A stretch of 64,000 bases of DNA from contig NZ_JBHLUE010000019.1 of assembly GCF_042434095.1 (NCBI RefSeq), forward strand, positions 186,001 to 250,000, in the 5' to 3' direction. This DNA comes from KBS50 sp042434095 (GTDB taxonomy: Bacteria; Actinomycetota; Actinomycetes; Mycobacteriales; Micromonosporaceae). The notes beneath the pieces were generated by a model. The model had not been told where the DNA came from. It worked only from the letters and a program-made list of their open reading frames with translations, and did not search any database. Shown here piece by piece: positions 1 to 8,175 of this stretch (the first letter of the stretch is position 1; every line of letters starts with the position of its first letter). The translations under genes and the position numbers were made by a program.

Positions 1-1
1 G

Positions 2-1597
2 TCGGGCACCGGCAAGACCAACCTCATCTTCGCCTGGATCGGCTCGCTCGCGGCCCGCTACTCCCCCGCCGAGCTGGAGTTCTATCTGCTCGACTTCAAG
101 GAGGGCGTGTCGTTCGCCCGGTTCGCGCAGGGCCGCCGCGATCCCAGCTGGCTGCCGCACCTGCGCCTGGTGGGCATCAACGTCAACACCGACCGCGAGT
201 TCGGGCTGGCCCTGCTGCGGTTCCTCACCGAGGAGCTGCGCCGCCGGGCCGAGGCGGCCAAGCGGCACGAGGTCACCAAGCTGGCCGAGCTGCGGGCGGT
301 CGATCCGGCCGGGCGCTGGCCGCGGATCGTGGCCGTGGTGGACGAGTTCCAGATGCTGCTGGCCGGCCGGGACGCGCTGGCCCGGGAGGCCGCCGACCTG
401 CTGGAGGATCTGGCCCGCCGCGGCCGCTCCCAGGGCATCCACCTGGTGCTCGCCTCGCAGGACGTACGCGGCATCGAGGCGCTGTGGGGCCGACCCGCCC
501 TGGTGGCCCAGTTCACCCTGCGGATCGCCATGCCGAAGGCGCTGCGCATCCTGGACGAGCGCAACGACGCGGCCCAGTCGCTGCGCCGGCACCACGCCGT
601 GGTGAACGCCGAGTCCGGGATGGCCGAGGGCAACCAGGTCGCCCGGATCCCGGCCGCCAGCGACTGGGGCACCTGGAGCGAGCTGCAGCACCGGCTGTGG
701 CGGATGCGTCCGGCCGACGCCGCGCCGGCCCGGCTGTTCGACGGCGACGCGGTGCCGCGGCTCGCCGACGCGCCGGACTTCCAGGCGCTGGCGGCGACCC
801 CGCCCCGGGCGCCGGGCCCGGGCCGGCCGGCCTGGGCCTCGGCCCCCGGCACGCCCCGGCCGGACGGCCCGGCGGCGCCGGAGCCGCCGCGCGGTGGCCG
901 CGCGCCGGTGGCGCTGCTCGGGGAGATCATCGACGTGCAGGCCCGCTCGGCCGCGCTGCGGCTGCCCCGGGCGCCCGGCCGCAACCTCGCGGTGCTGGGC
1001 ACCGGAGTGGACGAGGCGTGCGCGGTGCTGGACGCGGCCGGCCGGTCGCTGCACCGGCAGCACCGGCCGGGCGCCGCGCGGTACTCGGTGGCCTGTCTCG
1101 ACCCGGACGCCGACCCGGCGGCGCGGGCGCTGTTCGGCACGCTCGGCGCCGACGCCGCCTGGTACGACGAGGAGTCCGTGCCCGAGCTGGTGGCCGAGAC
1201 GGCCGAGGGGCTGGCCGGCGGGCCCGCGGAGCCGCACTACCTGCTGCTGTACGCGGTGGACGCCGCCGCCGGCCCGCTCGGCGCGCGGATCGGCGGGCGG
1301 ACCGGGCTGGAGCACCTGCGCCGGATCATGCACGACGGTCCGGAGCGCCGGACCCACGTGCTGGCCTGGTGGCGGGGGGTGGCCCGGATGCGCGCCGACC
1401 TGGGCGGCCCGGCCGCGCGCACCGACCAGATCGGCGCCTGGGTGGCCCTCGACGTGCAGGGCGCCGAGCTGACCTCCTCGCTCTATCCCGGCACCGGCGG
1501 CCCGGACTGGTATCCCCGCCCCTGGCGGGGCCTGTTCTTCGACCGGTCGGTGCACCGCACCGGCCAGATCATCATCCCGTACCGGCTGGAACCCTGA
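2..1597 (+). CDS. FtsK/SpoIIIE-type ATPase (5' end outside window)
   Basis: This gene is already open at the first base: frame 2 reads SGTGKTN, a P-loop (Walker A), so the N-terminal part lies upstream. About 531 residues are visible. The Walker B region is IVAVVDEFQMLL near residue 115, followed by a motif of the FtsK/SpoIIIE motor core (GIHLVLASQDV), typical of hexameric DNA or protein translocases including FtsK-HerA and EccC-like motors. After a Pro/Ala-rich linker a second ATPase-like module begins (VALLGEIIDVQ, then NLAVLGTG), whose P-loop is degenerate. That active-plus-degenerate arrangement resembles multi-domain EccC-type proteins, but no WXG100 or ecc genes are visible here. A coiled-coil membrane protein gene follows after 23 bp, so the two probably form an operon. 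Substrate unknown. Confidence 0.85.
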   Translation, partial: SGTGKTNLIFAWIGSLAARYSPAELEFYLLDFKEGVSFARFAQGRRDPSWLPHLRLVGINVNTDREFGLALLRFLTEELRRRAEAAKRHEVTKLAELRAVDPAGRWPRIVAVVDEFQMLLAGRDALAREAADLLEDLARRGRSQGIHLVLASQDVRGIEALWGRPALVAQFTLRIAMPKALRILDERNDAAQSLRRHHAVVNAESGMAEGNQVARIPAASDWGTWSELQHRLWRMRPADAAPARLFDGDAVPRLADAPDFQALAATPPRAPGPGRPAWASAPGTPRPDGPAAPEPPRGGRAPVALLGEIIDVQARSAALRLPRAPGRNLAVLGTGVDEACAVLDAAGRSLHRQHRPGAARYSVACLDPDADPAARALFGTLGADAAWYDEESVPELVAETAEGLAGGPAEPHYLLLYAVDAAAGPLGARIGGRTGLEHLRRIMHDGPERRTHVLAWWRGVARMRADLGGPAARTDQIGAWVALDVQGAELTSSLYPGTGGPDWYPRPWRGLFFDRSVHRTGQIIIPYRLEP

Positions 1598-1620
1598 ACG
1601 CGCTCGCGGAGGCGGAGAAC

Positions 1621-2319
1621 ATGGGCGGTGAGCCCGGGGTGCGGACCCCGCGCAGCCAGGTCGAACCGGTCGACCGCGGCTACGCCGACCTGCTCGGCCA
1701 GCTCGCCGCGCTGTCCGCCCGGGTGGCCGCGCAGCGGGCCGAGGCGCAGTCCTGGTATGCCGGGCAGCGGGAGGCCGCCGACCGGGCGGTGGCCAACGCG
1801 CAGGACGCCGTACGGCGCGCGGAGGACCGGTTCGGTGCGGCGAAGGAGGCGGCCGAACGGGTGGACGCCGAGGTGGACGCGCTCTGGCAGGCGCTGCCCG
1901 GCCGGCTCGGCGTACCGGCCGGCCGGCTCGGCGCTCCGCCGGCGCCGGCGGCGGACGCGCCCGAGGATCCGGTACGGCCGCTGGAGGCGGCGCGGGCGCT
2001 GCTCACCCGGGCGGCGCGCCCGGCGGAGCTGCCGGCGTCGGTCAACCCGGTCCTGGTGCTGTTCGGGGTGCTCGGCGCGGCCCTGGCGGCCGGTCTCGGC
2101 GCGCTGGTCCGGCTGGCCGGCGCCCGGTACGGCGGTGACCTGCGGGTGGGACTGCCGGTGGTGGCGCTGGTGGTGACGCTGCTGGGCCCGGTCGTCGGGC
2201 TGGTCCCGGCGCGCCGGCTCGCCGACCGCCGGCACGCCGTGCTCGGCCCGCGGCCCATCACCGTGGTGGTGGTCGCCGGCCTGCTGACCACCGGGGTGCT
2301 GGTCGCGCTGCTGCGCTGA
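1621..2319 (+). CDS. Coiled-coil membrane protein, unknown function
   Basis: A 232-residue protein starting at ATG 1621, preceded by GGAGG at good spacing. Residues about 20-85 are Ala/Glu/Arg-rich with heptad-like spacing and probably form a coiled coil; a Pro/Ala linker follows, then three hydrophobic segments (around 140-160, 175-195 and 213-231) suggest a C-terminal membrane anchor. I recognise no named family. It lies 23 bp behind the FtsK/SpoIIIE-type ATPase gene on the same strand, so it may be a membrane partner of that motor; this is inference from position only. The stop is 9 bp from the convergent end of the JmjC gene. Confidence 0.7.
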   Translation: MGGEPGVRTPRSQVEPVDRGYADLLGQLAALSARVAAQRAEAQSWYAGQREAADRAVANAQDAVRRAEDRFGAAKEAAERVDAEVDALWQALPGRLGVPAGRLGAPPAPAADAPEDPVRPLEAARALLTRAARPAELPASVNPVLVLFGVLGAALAAGLGALVRLAGARYGGDLRVGLPVVALVVTLLGPVVGLVPARRLADRRHAVLGPRPITVVVVAGLLTTGVLVALLR

Positions 2320-2328
2320 CGGATCCGC

Positions 2329-3624
2329 TCAGTCGGCGGGGACGAGCACGGCCTCCCGGAGCAGCCGCCGGGCCAGCACCACCCGGTCGGCGTCCTCGTC
2401 CAGGCCGGGCAGGTCGCCCACCCGGTCCACCGCGCCGGACAGCACCGCCCGGAGCGCCGGCTCGCAGCCCTCGGGCAGATCCAGCGTCCGGTCCGGCACC
2501 CGCAGCGTGATCCGCCCGGGCGCGCCGGGCGACAGCCGCCAGGGCAGGCCGCGGCGCGGCGCCACCCGGGTGTCGGCGTCGATCCGGTCGGCCGCCGCGG
2601 CCTGGGCCAGCGGGCGGATCGGCGCGGGCCGGGCGGCCGGCCAGGACCGCCGGCGGAGCCGGTCGGCCAGCGCGGCCGGATCGGCGCCGGGCAGCCAGTC
2701 CCGCAGCGCCGCGATGGTCTCGGCGAGCTCCGGTGCCAGCTGGTCCGGGTCGGTCAGGTCGAGGCCGAACGGGAGGGTGGCGCGCAGCCGGGGGTCCTCG
2801 GCGGCCAGCCCCAGCAGCTCCTCGACCAGGGCGTACCGGGTGAGCGCCCGGATCCCCACGGTCAGGTGCAGTGAGCTGGTCTCCTGCGCCTGCGCGCTGT
2901 GCAGCCAGCCGCGCGGCAGATAGAGAGCGTCGCCCGGCGCGAGCACCACGTCCAGCGCGGGTGGCCCGCTGGCCACCGCCGACACCTCGTCGGCGCGGCC
3001 GCCCCAGGCCTGCCGCTCCAGCGGCTCGGGCAGCACGGGCGGGTGGATCCGCCAGTGCTTGCGGCCGTCCACCTGGAGCACGAAGACGTCGTGGGTGTCG
3101 TAGTGCGTGGCGAAGCCCTGGCTCCCGGCCGGAGTGAGGTACGCGTTGACCTGCAACGGATGGCCGAGCGCGAGGCCCAGCTCCCGGGCCAGGTCGACCA
3201 GCGGCGGCCAGAGCCGGTGCAGCCCCTGCAGCACCAGCGTGGCGCCGTCGGCGTACAGGGCCAGCACCCGCTCGTCGAGCACCTGGTCGGTGATCTCGGC
3301 CCCGGAACCGCCGCCGCCGGTGTACCGGGCGGCCGGCAGCAGCTCGCCGTCCTTGGCCACCCGCAGGAACGGCGTCCGCAGGCCACGACGGCTGAGCAGC
3401 TCGTCGGCGTCGGCCGGGGACAGCAGGTCGGTGAAGCCGGCCGGATTACCCAGCTCGGCGGCCCGGGACAGCAGCGGGGCGCGGCCCCAGTGCTCGGTCA
3501 CGAACGCGGCCGGGTCCTTGGCCACGCACCGGGCGAGCGCCGCCGCGCTGGCAGGGTCGCCGAACGCCGGGCGGCCATGGCCGCCCGGCGTCTCGGTAAA
3601 GCTGACCGGAGGTCCGATCGTCAC
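2329..3624 (-). CDS. JmjC/cupin-type 2-oxoglutarate oxygenase
   Basis: A 431-residue protein of the ribosomal-oxygenase-like JmjC/cupin family (Fe(II)/2-oxoglutarate hydroxylases). The metal triad is visible: H174-x-D176 in FATHYDTHDVFVLQ and H242 in PRGWLHSA; a lysine in GRKHWRI (about 189) fits 2-oxoglutarate binding. The C-terminal third (after residue 290) is helical, as in ROX enzymes with a winged-helix tail. Characterised relatives hydroxylate Arg, His, Asn or Asp side chains, for example in ribosomal proteins. Translation starts at GTG 3624, overlapping the TGA of the repeat-peptide gene as GTGA, so the two are translationally coupled. The peptide is therefore the first substrate candidate, although a ribosomal target cannot be excluded. 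Confidence 0.85.
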   Translation of the reverse strand: MTIGPPVSFTETPGGHGRPAFGDPASAAALARCVAKDPAAFVTEHWGRAPLLSRAAELGNPAGFTDLLSPADADELLSRRGLRTPFLRVAKDGELLPAARYTGGGGSGAEITDQVLDERVLALYADGATLVLQGLHRLWPPLVDLARELGLALGHPLQVNAYLTPAGSQGFATHYDTHDVFVLQVDGRKHWRIHPPVLPEPLERQAWGGRADEVSAVASGPPALDVVLAPGDALYLPRGWLHSAQAQETSSLHLTVGIRALTRYALVEELLGLAAEDPRLRATLPFGLDLTDPDQLAPELAETIAALRDWLPGADPAALADRLRRRSWPAARPAPIRPLAQAAAADRIDADTRVAPRRGLPWRLSPGAPGRITLRVPDRTLDLPEGCEPALRAVLSGAVDRVGDLPGLDEDADRVVLARRLLREAVLVPAD

Positions 3625-3926
3625 CGGGCCGCGCCGTCGGCGCCGCCGTCCTGCCCACCCGGGTTCGCGCCGCCGTCGGCCGGGCCCTCGGCGCCGCCGT
3701 CGGCGCCACCGTCCTGCTGGCCCGGGGTCGCGCCGCCGTCCGCGGGACCCTCGGCGCCGCCGTCGGCGCCACCGTCCCGCTGGCCCGGGGTCGCGCCGCC
3801 GTCCGCGGGACCCTCCGCGCCGCCGTCGGCGCCGCCGTCCCGACCGGCCGGGTTGGCCCCGCCGTCGGCCGGGCCCTCGGAACCGCCGCCGCTGGTGCTC
3901 CGGATGTCGTCATCGTTCAGTCGCAT
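3621..3926 (-). CDS. Repeat peptide, candidate JmjC substrate (RiPP-like precursor)
   Basis: A 101-residue peptide starting at ATG 3926 with a strong AAGGAG site 6 nt upstream. An upstream in-frame start at 4010 lacks this support. The first 15 residues (MRLNDDDIRSTSGGG) are non-repetitive and look like a leader. From residue 17 a 21-residue unit repeats four times, beginning EGPADGGA at residues 17, 38, 59 and 80, with variable N/T-P-A/G-G-Q/R positions and DGGADGGA between. The repeat has no Cys, Ser, His, Lys or aromatic residues; it is built from Gly, Ala, Asp, Pro and Glu. Asp, Asn and Arg are therefore the only usual JmjC target residues present. The stop overlaps the oxygenase start. 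I recognise no named family; a structural low-complexity protein is the alternative. Confidence 0.7.
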   Translation of the reverse strand: MRLNDDDIRSTSGGGSEGPADGGANPAGRDGGADGGAEGPADGGATPGQRDGGADGGAEGPADGGATPGQQDGGADGGAEGPADGGANPGGQDGGADGAAR

Positions 3927-4251
3927 CGACGTCTCCTTCTTCTCCGCCGCGAGGCGGCTCGGGTGGATCTGTCCGGTCCAACCGCCCGAGGGCGGCCGGC
4001 GGTACGCCACGCCGGGCGTGCCTGCGCTGGTACCCGCGGTCGATCATGTCTAACCATGCCCCCGATCCCCGGCCGAACCGGCGAACGACCGTGCCGCGCC
4101 GTTCGGCTCACCCGGTCGACCGCCCAGCGCTGTGGGGTCCGGCCGCGGTAGGCCGCGAGGCGCCGGCGGGTAGCTTCCGGCGGAGCGAGATCAACGCCAG
4201 ACCGCCGCCGGCGCCCGTACCCCCCGACCTCGCCGGAAGAGGTGCACCACC
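3927..4251. other. Divergent intergenic region, peptide gene / OFA transporter
   Basis: 325 bp between two divergent transcription units. It must hold the promoter of the peptide-JmjC unit (leftward) and of the transporter operon (rightward). The only -10-like hexamer I can point to is TAGCTT at 4171-4176 for the rightward unit; no convincing -35 is seen for either, and no inverted repeat stands out. No supported small gene was found. Confidence 0.4.
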
Positions 4252-5766
4252 ATGCCCCTGCTGTCCGCGCTCGACCGCGAGCACACCGTCGCACCGCCCG
4301 GTTACAACCGGTGGCTCATCCCCCCCGCCGCCCTGGCGGTGCACCTGTGCATCGGGCAGGTCTATGCCACGAGCGTCTACAAGAACTCCCTGATCGCCCA
4401 CCTGGACGCGAGCCAGACCGCCATCGGGGTCATCTTCAGCATCGCCATCGTCATGCTCGGCCTCTCCGCCGCCATCGGCGGAACCTGGGTCGAGGCGAAC
4501 GGCCCGCGGAAGGCCATGTTCGTGTCCGCGTGCTTCTGGGCCGCGGGATTCCTCGTCGGCGCCCTCGGCATCGCCACCAAGCAGCTCTGGCTGATCTATC
4601 TGGGGTACGGGGTGCTCGGCGGCATCGGCCTGGGCATCGGCTACATCTCGCCGGTCAGCACGCTGATCAAGTGGTTCCCGGACCGCCCCGGCCTGGCCAC
4701 CGGACTGGCCATCATGGGCTTCGGCGGCGGCGCCATGGTGGCCAGCCCGCTGTCTCGGCAGCTGCTCTCGGCGTACGACCCGAACTACCAGCCGTCCAAC
4801 GCCTCGTCGGTGGCCTCCGGCTCCGCCCTGGTCTGGTTGTTCGTCACCCTCGGGATCGGCTACTTCGTCATCATGATGTTCGGCGTGGCCAACATCCGGG
4901 TGCCGGCGCCGGACTGGCGGCCGGCCGGCTTCGATCCGGCGAGGGTGGCCGCGAAGCCGCTGGTCACCACCGCCAACGTCTCGGCCGCCAACGCGCTGCG
5001 GACCCGGTCGTTCTGGCTGCTGTGGGTCGTGCTGTTCTGCAACGTGACCGCCGGCATCGGCATCCTCGAGCAGGCCAGCCCGATGATCCAGGACTTCTTC
5101 CGGGAAAACGGCACCTCCGTGGTGGCGGCCGCCGCGGCCGGCGGCTTCGTGGGTCTGCTCTCGCTGTTCAACATGGCCGGCCGGTTCGCCTGGTCGACCA
5201 CGTCGGACCTGATCGGCCGCAAGCCCATCTATCTGGTCTATCTCGGCGTCGGCACCGTGCTCTACCTGCTGCTGGCGCTGGTCGGCAACACCGCCACCTG
5301 GGTCTTCGTGCTGCTGGCCTGCGTGATCCTGTCCTTCTACGGCGGCGGCTTCGCCACCGCGCCGGCATACCTGCGGGACCTGTTCGGCACGTTCCAGGTG
5401 GGCGCCATTCACGGGCGGCTGCTGACCGCCTGGTCCGCGGCCGGGGTGGCCGGCCCGCTGATCGTCAACGGCTTCCTGGACGCCCAGGGCAAGCCGGGGA
5501 CGCTGACCGCCAGCGCGTACCGGCCGGCGCTGTTCACCATGGTGGGCGTGCTGCTGGTCGGCCTGGTGGCCAACCTGCTGATCCGGCCGGTGCCGGAGCG
5601 CTACCACGAGCCGGCCGGCCGGGCCGACGCCAGCGGCCCGGCCGCCGCCGGCGACGCCAGCCCGGCCGGCGCCGCCGGCGAGTCCCGCCCCGCCGGCCCC
5701 GCCGATCCGGCGGGATCCGCCGGCCCGACCGACCCCACCGCCACCGAGAGGAGCGCGGCCCGATGA
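4252..5766 (+). CDS. OFA-family MFS transporter (oxalate/formate antiporter-like)
   Basis: A 504-residue major facilitator protein with about 12 hydrophobic segments. The early WLIPPAALAVHLCIGQVYA stretch, GTWVEANGPRKAMF (loop 2-3 motif) and GIGLGIGYISPVSTLIKWFP are characteristic of the oxalate:formate antiporter (OFA) family, which exchanges or imports small carboxylates across the cytoplasmic membrane. The substrate cannot be read from the sequence; oxalate catabolism genes are not nearby. The C-terminus after residue 455 is a Pro/Ala/Gly-rich cytosolic tail. Start ATG 4252 follows GGAAGAGG. The stop overlaps the start of a 49-residue membrane peptide as ATGA, so the two are co-translated. 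Confidence 0.88.
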   Translation: MPLLSALDREHTVAPPGYNRWLIPPAALAVHLCIGQVYATSVYKNSLIAHLDASQTAIGVIFSIAIVMLGLSAAIGGTWVEANGPRKAMFVSACFWAAGFLVGALGIATKQLWLIYLGYGVLGGIGLGIGYISPVSTLIKWFPDRPGLATGLAIMGFGGGAMVASPLSRQLLSAYDPNYQPSNASSVASGSALVWLFVTLGIGYFVIMMFGVANIRVPAPDWRPAGFDPARVAAKPLVTTANVSAANALRTRSFWLLWVVLFCNVTAGIGILEQASPMIQDFFRENGTSVVAAAAAGGFVGLLSLFNMAGRFAWSTTSDLIGRKPIYLVYLGVGTVLYLLLALVGNTATWVFVLLACVILSFYGGGFATAPAYLRDLFGTFQVGAIHGRLLTAWSAAGVAGPLIVNGFLDAQGKPGTLTASAYRPALFTMVGVLLVGLVANLLIRPVPERYHEPAGRADASGPAAAGDASPAGAAGESRPAGPADPAGSAGPTDPTATERSAAR

Positions 5767-5912
5767 GCGAGCACACCGGTACGCCCGAACACGGCCCGAG
5801 CACGGCGGCCGGCTCCGCCCGGCTCTGGATCTCCTGGCTGCTCGTGGTCGTGCTGCTCGGCTACGGCGTGGTGCAGACCATCATCACGGCCGCCAAGCTG
5901 TTCACCGAGTAG
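5763..5912 (+). CDS. MFS transporter small subunit
   Basis: A 49-residue protein starting inside the stop codon of the OFA transporter (ATGA overlap). Residues 1-20 are polar (MSEHTGTPEHGPS...), residues 21-41 form a single membrane helix (LWISWLLVVVLLGYGVV...), and a short tail ends KLFTE. Such one-helix partners directly downstream of OFA-type transporters are known as MFS transporter small subunits; the role is presumably assembly or stability of the carrier. It is short enough to be missed by gene callers. A stem-loop lies 40 bp downstream. Confidence 0.8.
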   Translation: MSEHTGTPEHGPSTAAGSARLWISWLLVVVLLGYGVVQTIITAAKLFTE

Positions 5913-5951
5913 TCACTCAGTCCGGATGCGGTCAGCGACCGTTCGGGGACT

Positions 5952-5973
5952 GCGAGCGATGGGCTTCGCTCGC
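5952..5973 (+). terminator. Stem-loop after OFA operon
   Basis: Perfect 8-bp arms GCGAGCGA / TCGCTCGC with a 6-nt loop, 39 bp after the small-subunit stop and immediately before the promoter of the next gene. There is no T-run, as usual in actinobacteria. It could be a terminator or an operator for the downstream MFS gene. Confidence 0.45.
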
Positions 5974-5979
5974 TATCCT
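5974..5979 (+). promoter_or_regulatory. -10 box TATCCT, probably leaderless MFS transcript
   Basis: TATCCT matches the actinobacterial TANNNT -10 and ends 8 nt before ATG 5988, placing the transcription start at or next to the start codon. No Shine-Dalgarno sequence fits between, so the mRNA is probably leaderless. Confidence 0.5.
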
Positions 5980-5987
5980 CGGCGGGC

Positions 5988-7304
5988 ATGGGGGTCAACG
6001 GGGTAGCCACGGCGTCGCTGTGGCGCAACCGGGACTTCGTCCTCTTCTGGTTGCTGCAGACCCTCTCGGTGGCGGGCGACTCCTTCTCGTACGTCGCCAT
6101 TCCACTGCTGGTGCTGCACGCCACCGGTTCGGTGACCCAGATGGGGCTGCTCACCGGCCTGGCCGGCGCCGCCTCGGTGCTGACCGGCGTCTTCGCCGGG
6201 GTGCTGGTGGACCGGCTGAACCGGCGCCGGTTGATGATCTTCTGCGACGCGCTGCGCGCGCTGGCCTTCGCGAGCATTCCGGTGCTGTGGCTGGCCGGCG
6301 CGCCGCAGGTCTGGCTGCTCTATCTCGTCGTGCCCCTGGGTGGCGCGCTCGGGATGGTCTTCCGGGTCGGCTACGTCACGGCCGTGGCCGAGCTGGTGGA
6401 CATCGACGTGATCACCGAGGCGAACGGCCGGCTGTCGGCCACGTACGCGGTGGCCAGCGTGGCCGGCCCGATGCTGGCCGGCATCGTCTGCGGCCTGTTC
6501 GGCCCGGCGGTCGCCGTCGGCATCGACGCGGTGACGTTCGGGCTGTCGGCCGCCGGCCTCCTGCTGGTCCGGCTGGGTCGCCGCCGGCCCGAGGTCCGGG
6601 CTGGCGCGCCGGCCGCCGGGCGGCAACCGGCGGTGGACGCCCCACCGGCCGCGGCGGTGGTCCGCCCCGCCGTCGGCCGCGACCTGCTGGCCGGGGTGCT
6701 GTTCCTGTGGCGGCACCCGGCGCTGCGGGCGCTCACCGTGCTGCTGTCGCTGTCCCTGTTCCTCATGCTCGGCCTCACCGACGTGTTCATCTACCGGCTC
6801 AAGCACGACCTCGGGCAGCCGGACCACATCGTGGGCACGGTGATCGCGGTGGCCGCCGTGGGCACGGTGGTGGCGGCGCTGGTGGCCGCGCCGGCGCGGC
6901 GCCGGTTCGGCTTCGGCGTGTGCTGGGTGGCCGCGCAGGCGCTGGCCGGGCTCGCGGTGGCCGCGGCCGGGCTGGCCGGCCACCTGGTCAGCGCCGCCGT
7001 CATGGTGGCGGTCTACACCTTCGGCATCGGGGTGGCCGGGATCTGCTCGATGTCGCTCCGCCAGCAGGTCACCCCGGAGCACCTGCTCGGCCGGGTGACC
7101 TCGGCCTTCTGGACCGTGCACTACGCGCTGGCCCCGCTGGGCGCGGCGGCCCTCACCTCCGCCACGGCCGCGTACGGCAGCTCCGCCGTCCTGCTGCTGG
7201 CCGGCGGTGGCTGCCTGGTGGTGGCGCTCGCCGGCCTGTTCACCCCGCTGGTGCGGCTCTCCCCCGCCGCCCTGCACAGACCCGTCACCCAGGGCGCGAG
7301 CTGA
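5988..7304 (+). CDS. MFS transporter, EntS-like exporter
   Basis: A 438-residue 12-helix major facilitator. The N-terminus (ATASLWRNRDFVLFWLLQT...) and VLVDRLNRRRLMIFCD (loop 2-3 motif) are typical of the EntS/macrolide-exporter branch of drug and siderophore exporters. A polar loop at residues 195-225 separates the two six-helix halves, and RLKHDLGQPDHIVGTV and RVTSAFWTVHYALAPLG are further family-typical stretches. It acts in the cytoplasmic membrane and probably exports a small hydrophobic molecule; the substrate is unknown. No biosynthetic genes adjoin it. It appears to be transcribed alone from a promoter just upstream. Confidence 0.85.
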   Translation: MGVNGVATASLWRNRDFVLFWLLQTLSVAGDSFSYVAIPLLVLHATGSVTQMGLLTGLAGAASVLTGVFAGVLVDRLNRRRLMIFCDALRALAFASIPVLWLAGAPQVWLLYLVVPLGGALGMVFRVGYVTAVAELVDIDVITEANGRLSATYAVASVAGPMLAGIVCGLFGPAVAVGIDAVTFGLSAAGLLLVRLGRRRPEVRAGAPAAGRQPAVDAPPAAAVVRPAVGRDLLAGVLFLWRHPALRALTVLLSLSLFLMLGLTDVFIYRLKHDLGQPDHIVGTVIAVAAVGTVVAALVAAPARRRFGFGVCWVAAQALAGLAVAAAGLAGHLVSAAVMVAVYTFGIGVAGICSMSLRQQVTPEHLLGRVTSAFWTVHYALAPLGAAALTSATAAYGSSAVLLLAGGGCLVVALAGLFTPLVRLSPAALHRPVTQGAS

Positions 7305-7356
7305 CCCGCGCGGCGGCCGCGGGCGGCGGGCGGCGTCGTGCGGAATACTGGCGGCG

Positions 7357-8142
7357 ATGATGTTCATCGGCACGTCCGGGTGGCAGTACCGCGACTGGCG
7401 CGGCCGGCTCTACCCGGCCGGCCTGGCCCAGCGGGAGTGGCTGGAGCACTACGCCGCGGCCTTCGGCACCGTCGAGGTCAACAATGCGTTCTACCGGCTG
7501 CCCGAGCGGGAGACCTTCGCCCGATGGCGGGCCCGCACGCCGGACGACTTCTGCGTGGCGGTGAAGATGAGCCGCTACCTGACCCACATCAAGCGGCTGC
7601 GCGACCCCGCCGAGCCGGTCGCCAGATTCCTGGACCGGGCCACCGCGCTCGGGGACCGGCTCGGGCCGGTGCTGCTCCAGCTGCCGCCCACCCTGCGGGC
7701 CGACGTGGCCGCGCTGGACGCGACGCTGTCGCGCTTCCCGCCCGGCGTGCGGGTCGCGGTGGAGCCCCGGCACGCCAGCTGGTGGACCGACGAGGTCCGC
7801 GCGGTGCTCGCCGACCACGCCGCAGCGCTGTGCTGGGCGGACCGGTGCGGCCGGCCGGTCACCCCGCTGTGGCGGACCGCCGACTGGTGCTACCTGCGGC
7901 TGCACGAGGGCCGCGCCCGACCCTGGCCACGGTACGGGCGGACCGCGCTGGCCAGCTGGGTGGACCGGATCGCCGAGCGGTTCGGCGCCGGCGAGCCCGC
8001 GTACGTCTACTTCAACAACGACCCGGGCGGCGCGGCCGTGATCGACGCGGTGGCCTTCGCCCGCGCGGCCCGGCGGCGCGGGCTGACCGTCGGCCGGACG
8101 CCCAGCCGCGCCCCCGCGGAGCCGCCCCACCCCCGGGGTTGA
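7357..8142 (+). CDS. DUF72 domain protein (YecE-like)
   Basis: A 261-residue DUF72 protein with a predicted TIM-barrel fold. Family-typical stretches are GTSGWQYRDWRG at the N-terminus, EVNNAFYRLP, FCVAVKMSRYLTHIKRL, VLLQLPPTL, VAVEPRHASWW and YVYFNNDPGG. The biochemical function of DUF72 proteins is not established. ATG 7357 is followed at once by a second ATG, and no strong Shine-Dalgarno precedes them. A second, clearly different DUF72 gene (about 290 residues) lies at 11651-12523 on the other strand. Confidence 0.88.
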   Translation: MMFIGTSGWQYRDWRGRLYPAGLAQREWLEHYAAAFGTVEVNNAFYRLPERETFARWRARTPDDFCVAVKMSRYLTHIKRLRDPAEPVARFLDRATALGDRLGPVLLQLPPTLRADVAALDATLSRFPPGVRVAVEPRHASWWTDEVRAVLADHAAALCWADRCGRPVTPLWRTADWCYLRLHEGRARPWPRYGRTALASWVDRIAERFGAGEPAYVYFNNDPGGAAVIDAVAFARAARRRGLTVGRTPSRAPAEPPHPRG

Positions 8143-8175
8143 GTCTCCAGCGGCGTCAGGGTCGATGCTGTCGGG

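Noticed and set aside
1..2319. Type VII secretion (ESX) locus
   Set aside because: The FtsK-type ATPase resembles EccC in having tandem ATPase modules, but no WXG100, EccB, EccD or mycosin genes are visible in the window, so the assignment is not supported.
2899..4393. Long forward open frames across the JmjC/peptide region, with PPSAGPSAPPSA-type repeats
   Set aside because: They are antisense shadows of the peptide repeats and the oxygenase; the minus-strand frames have domain motifs, ribosome sites and stop/start coupling.
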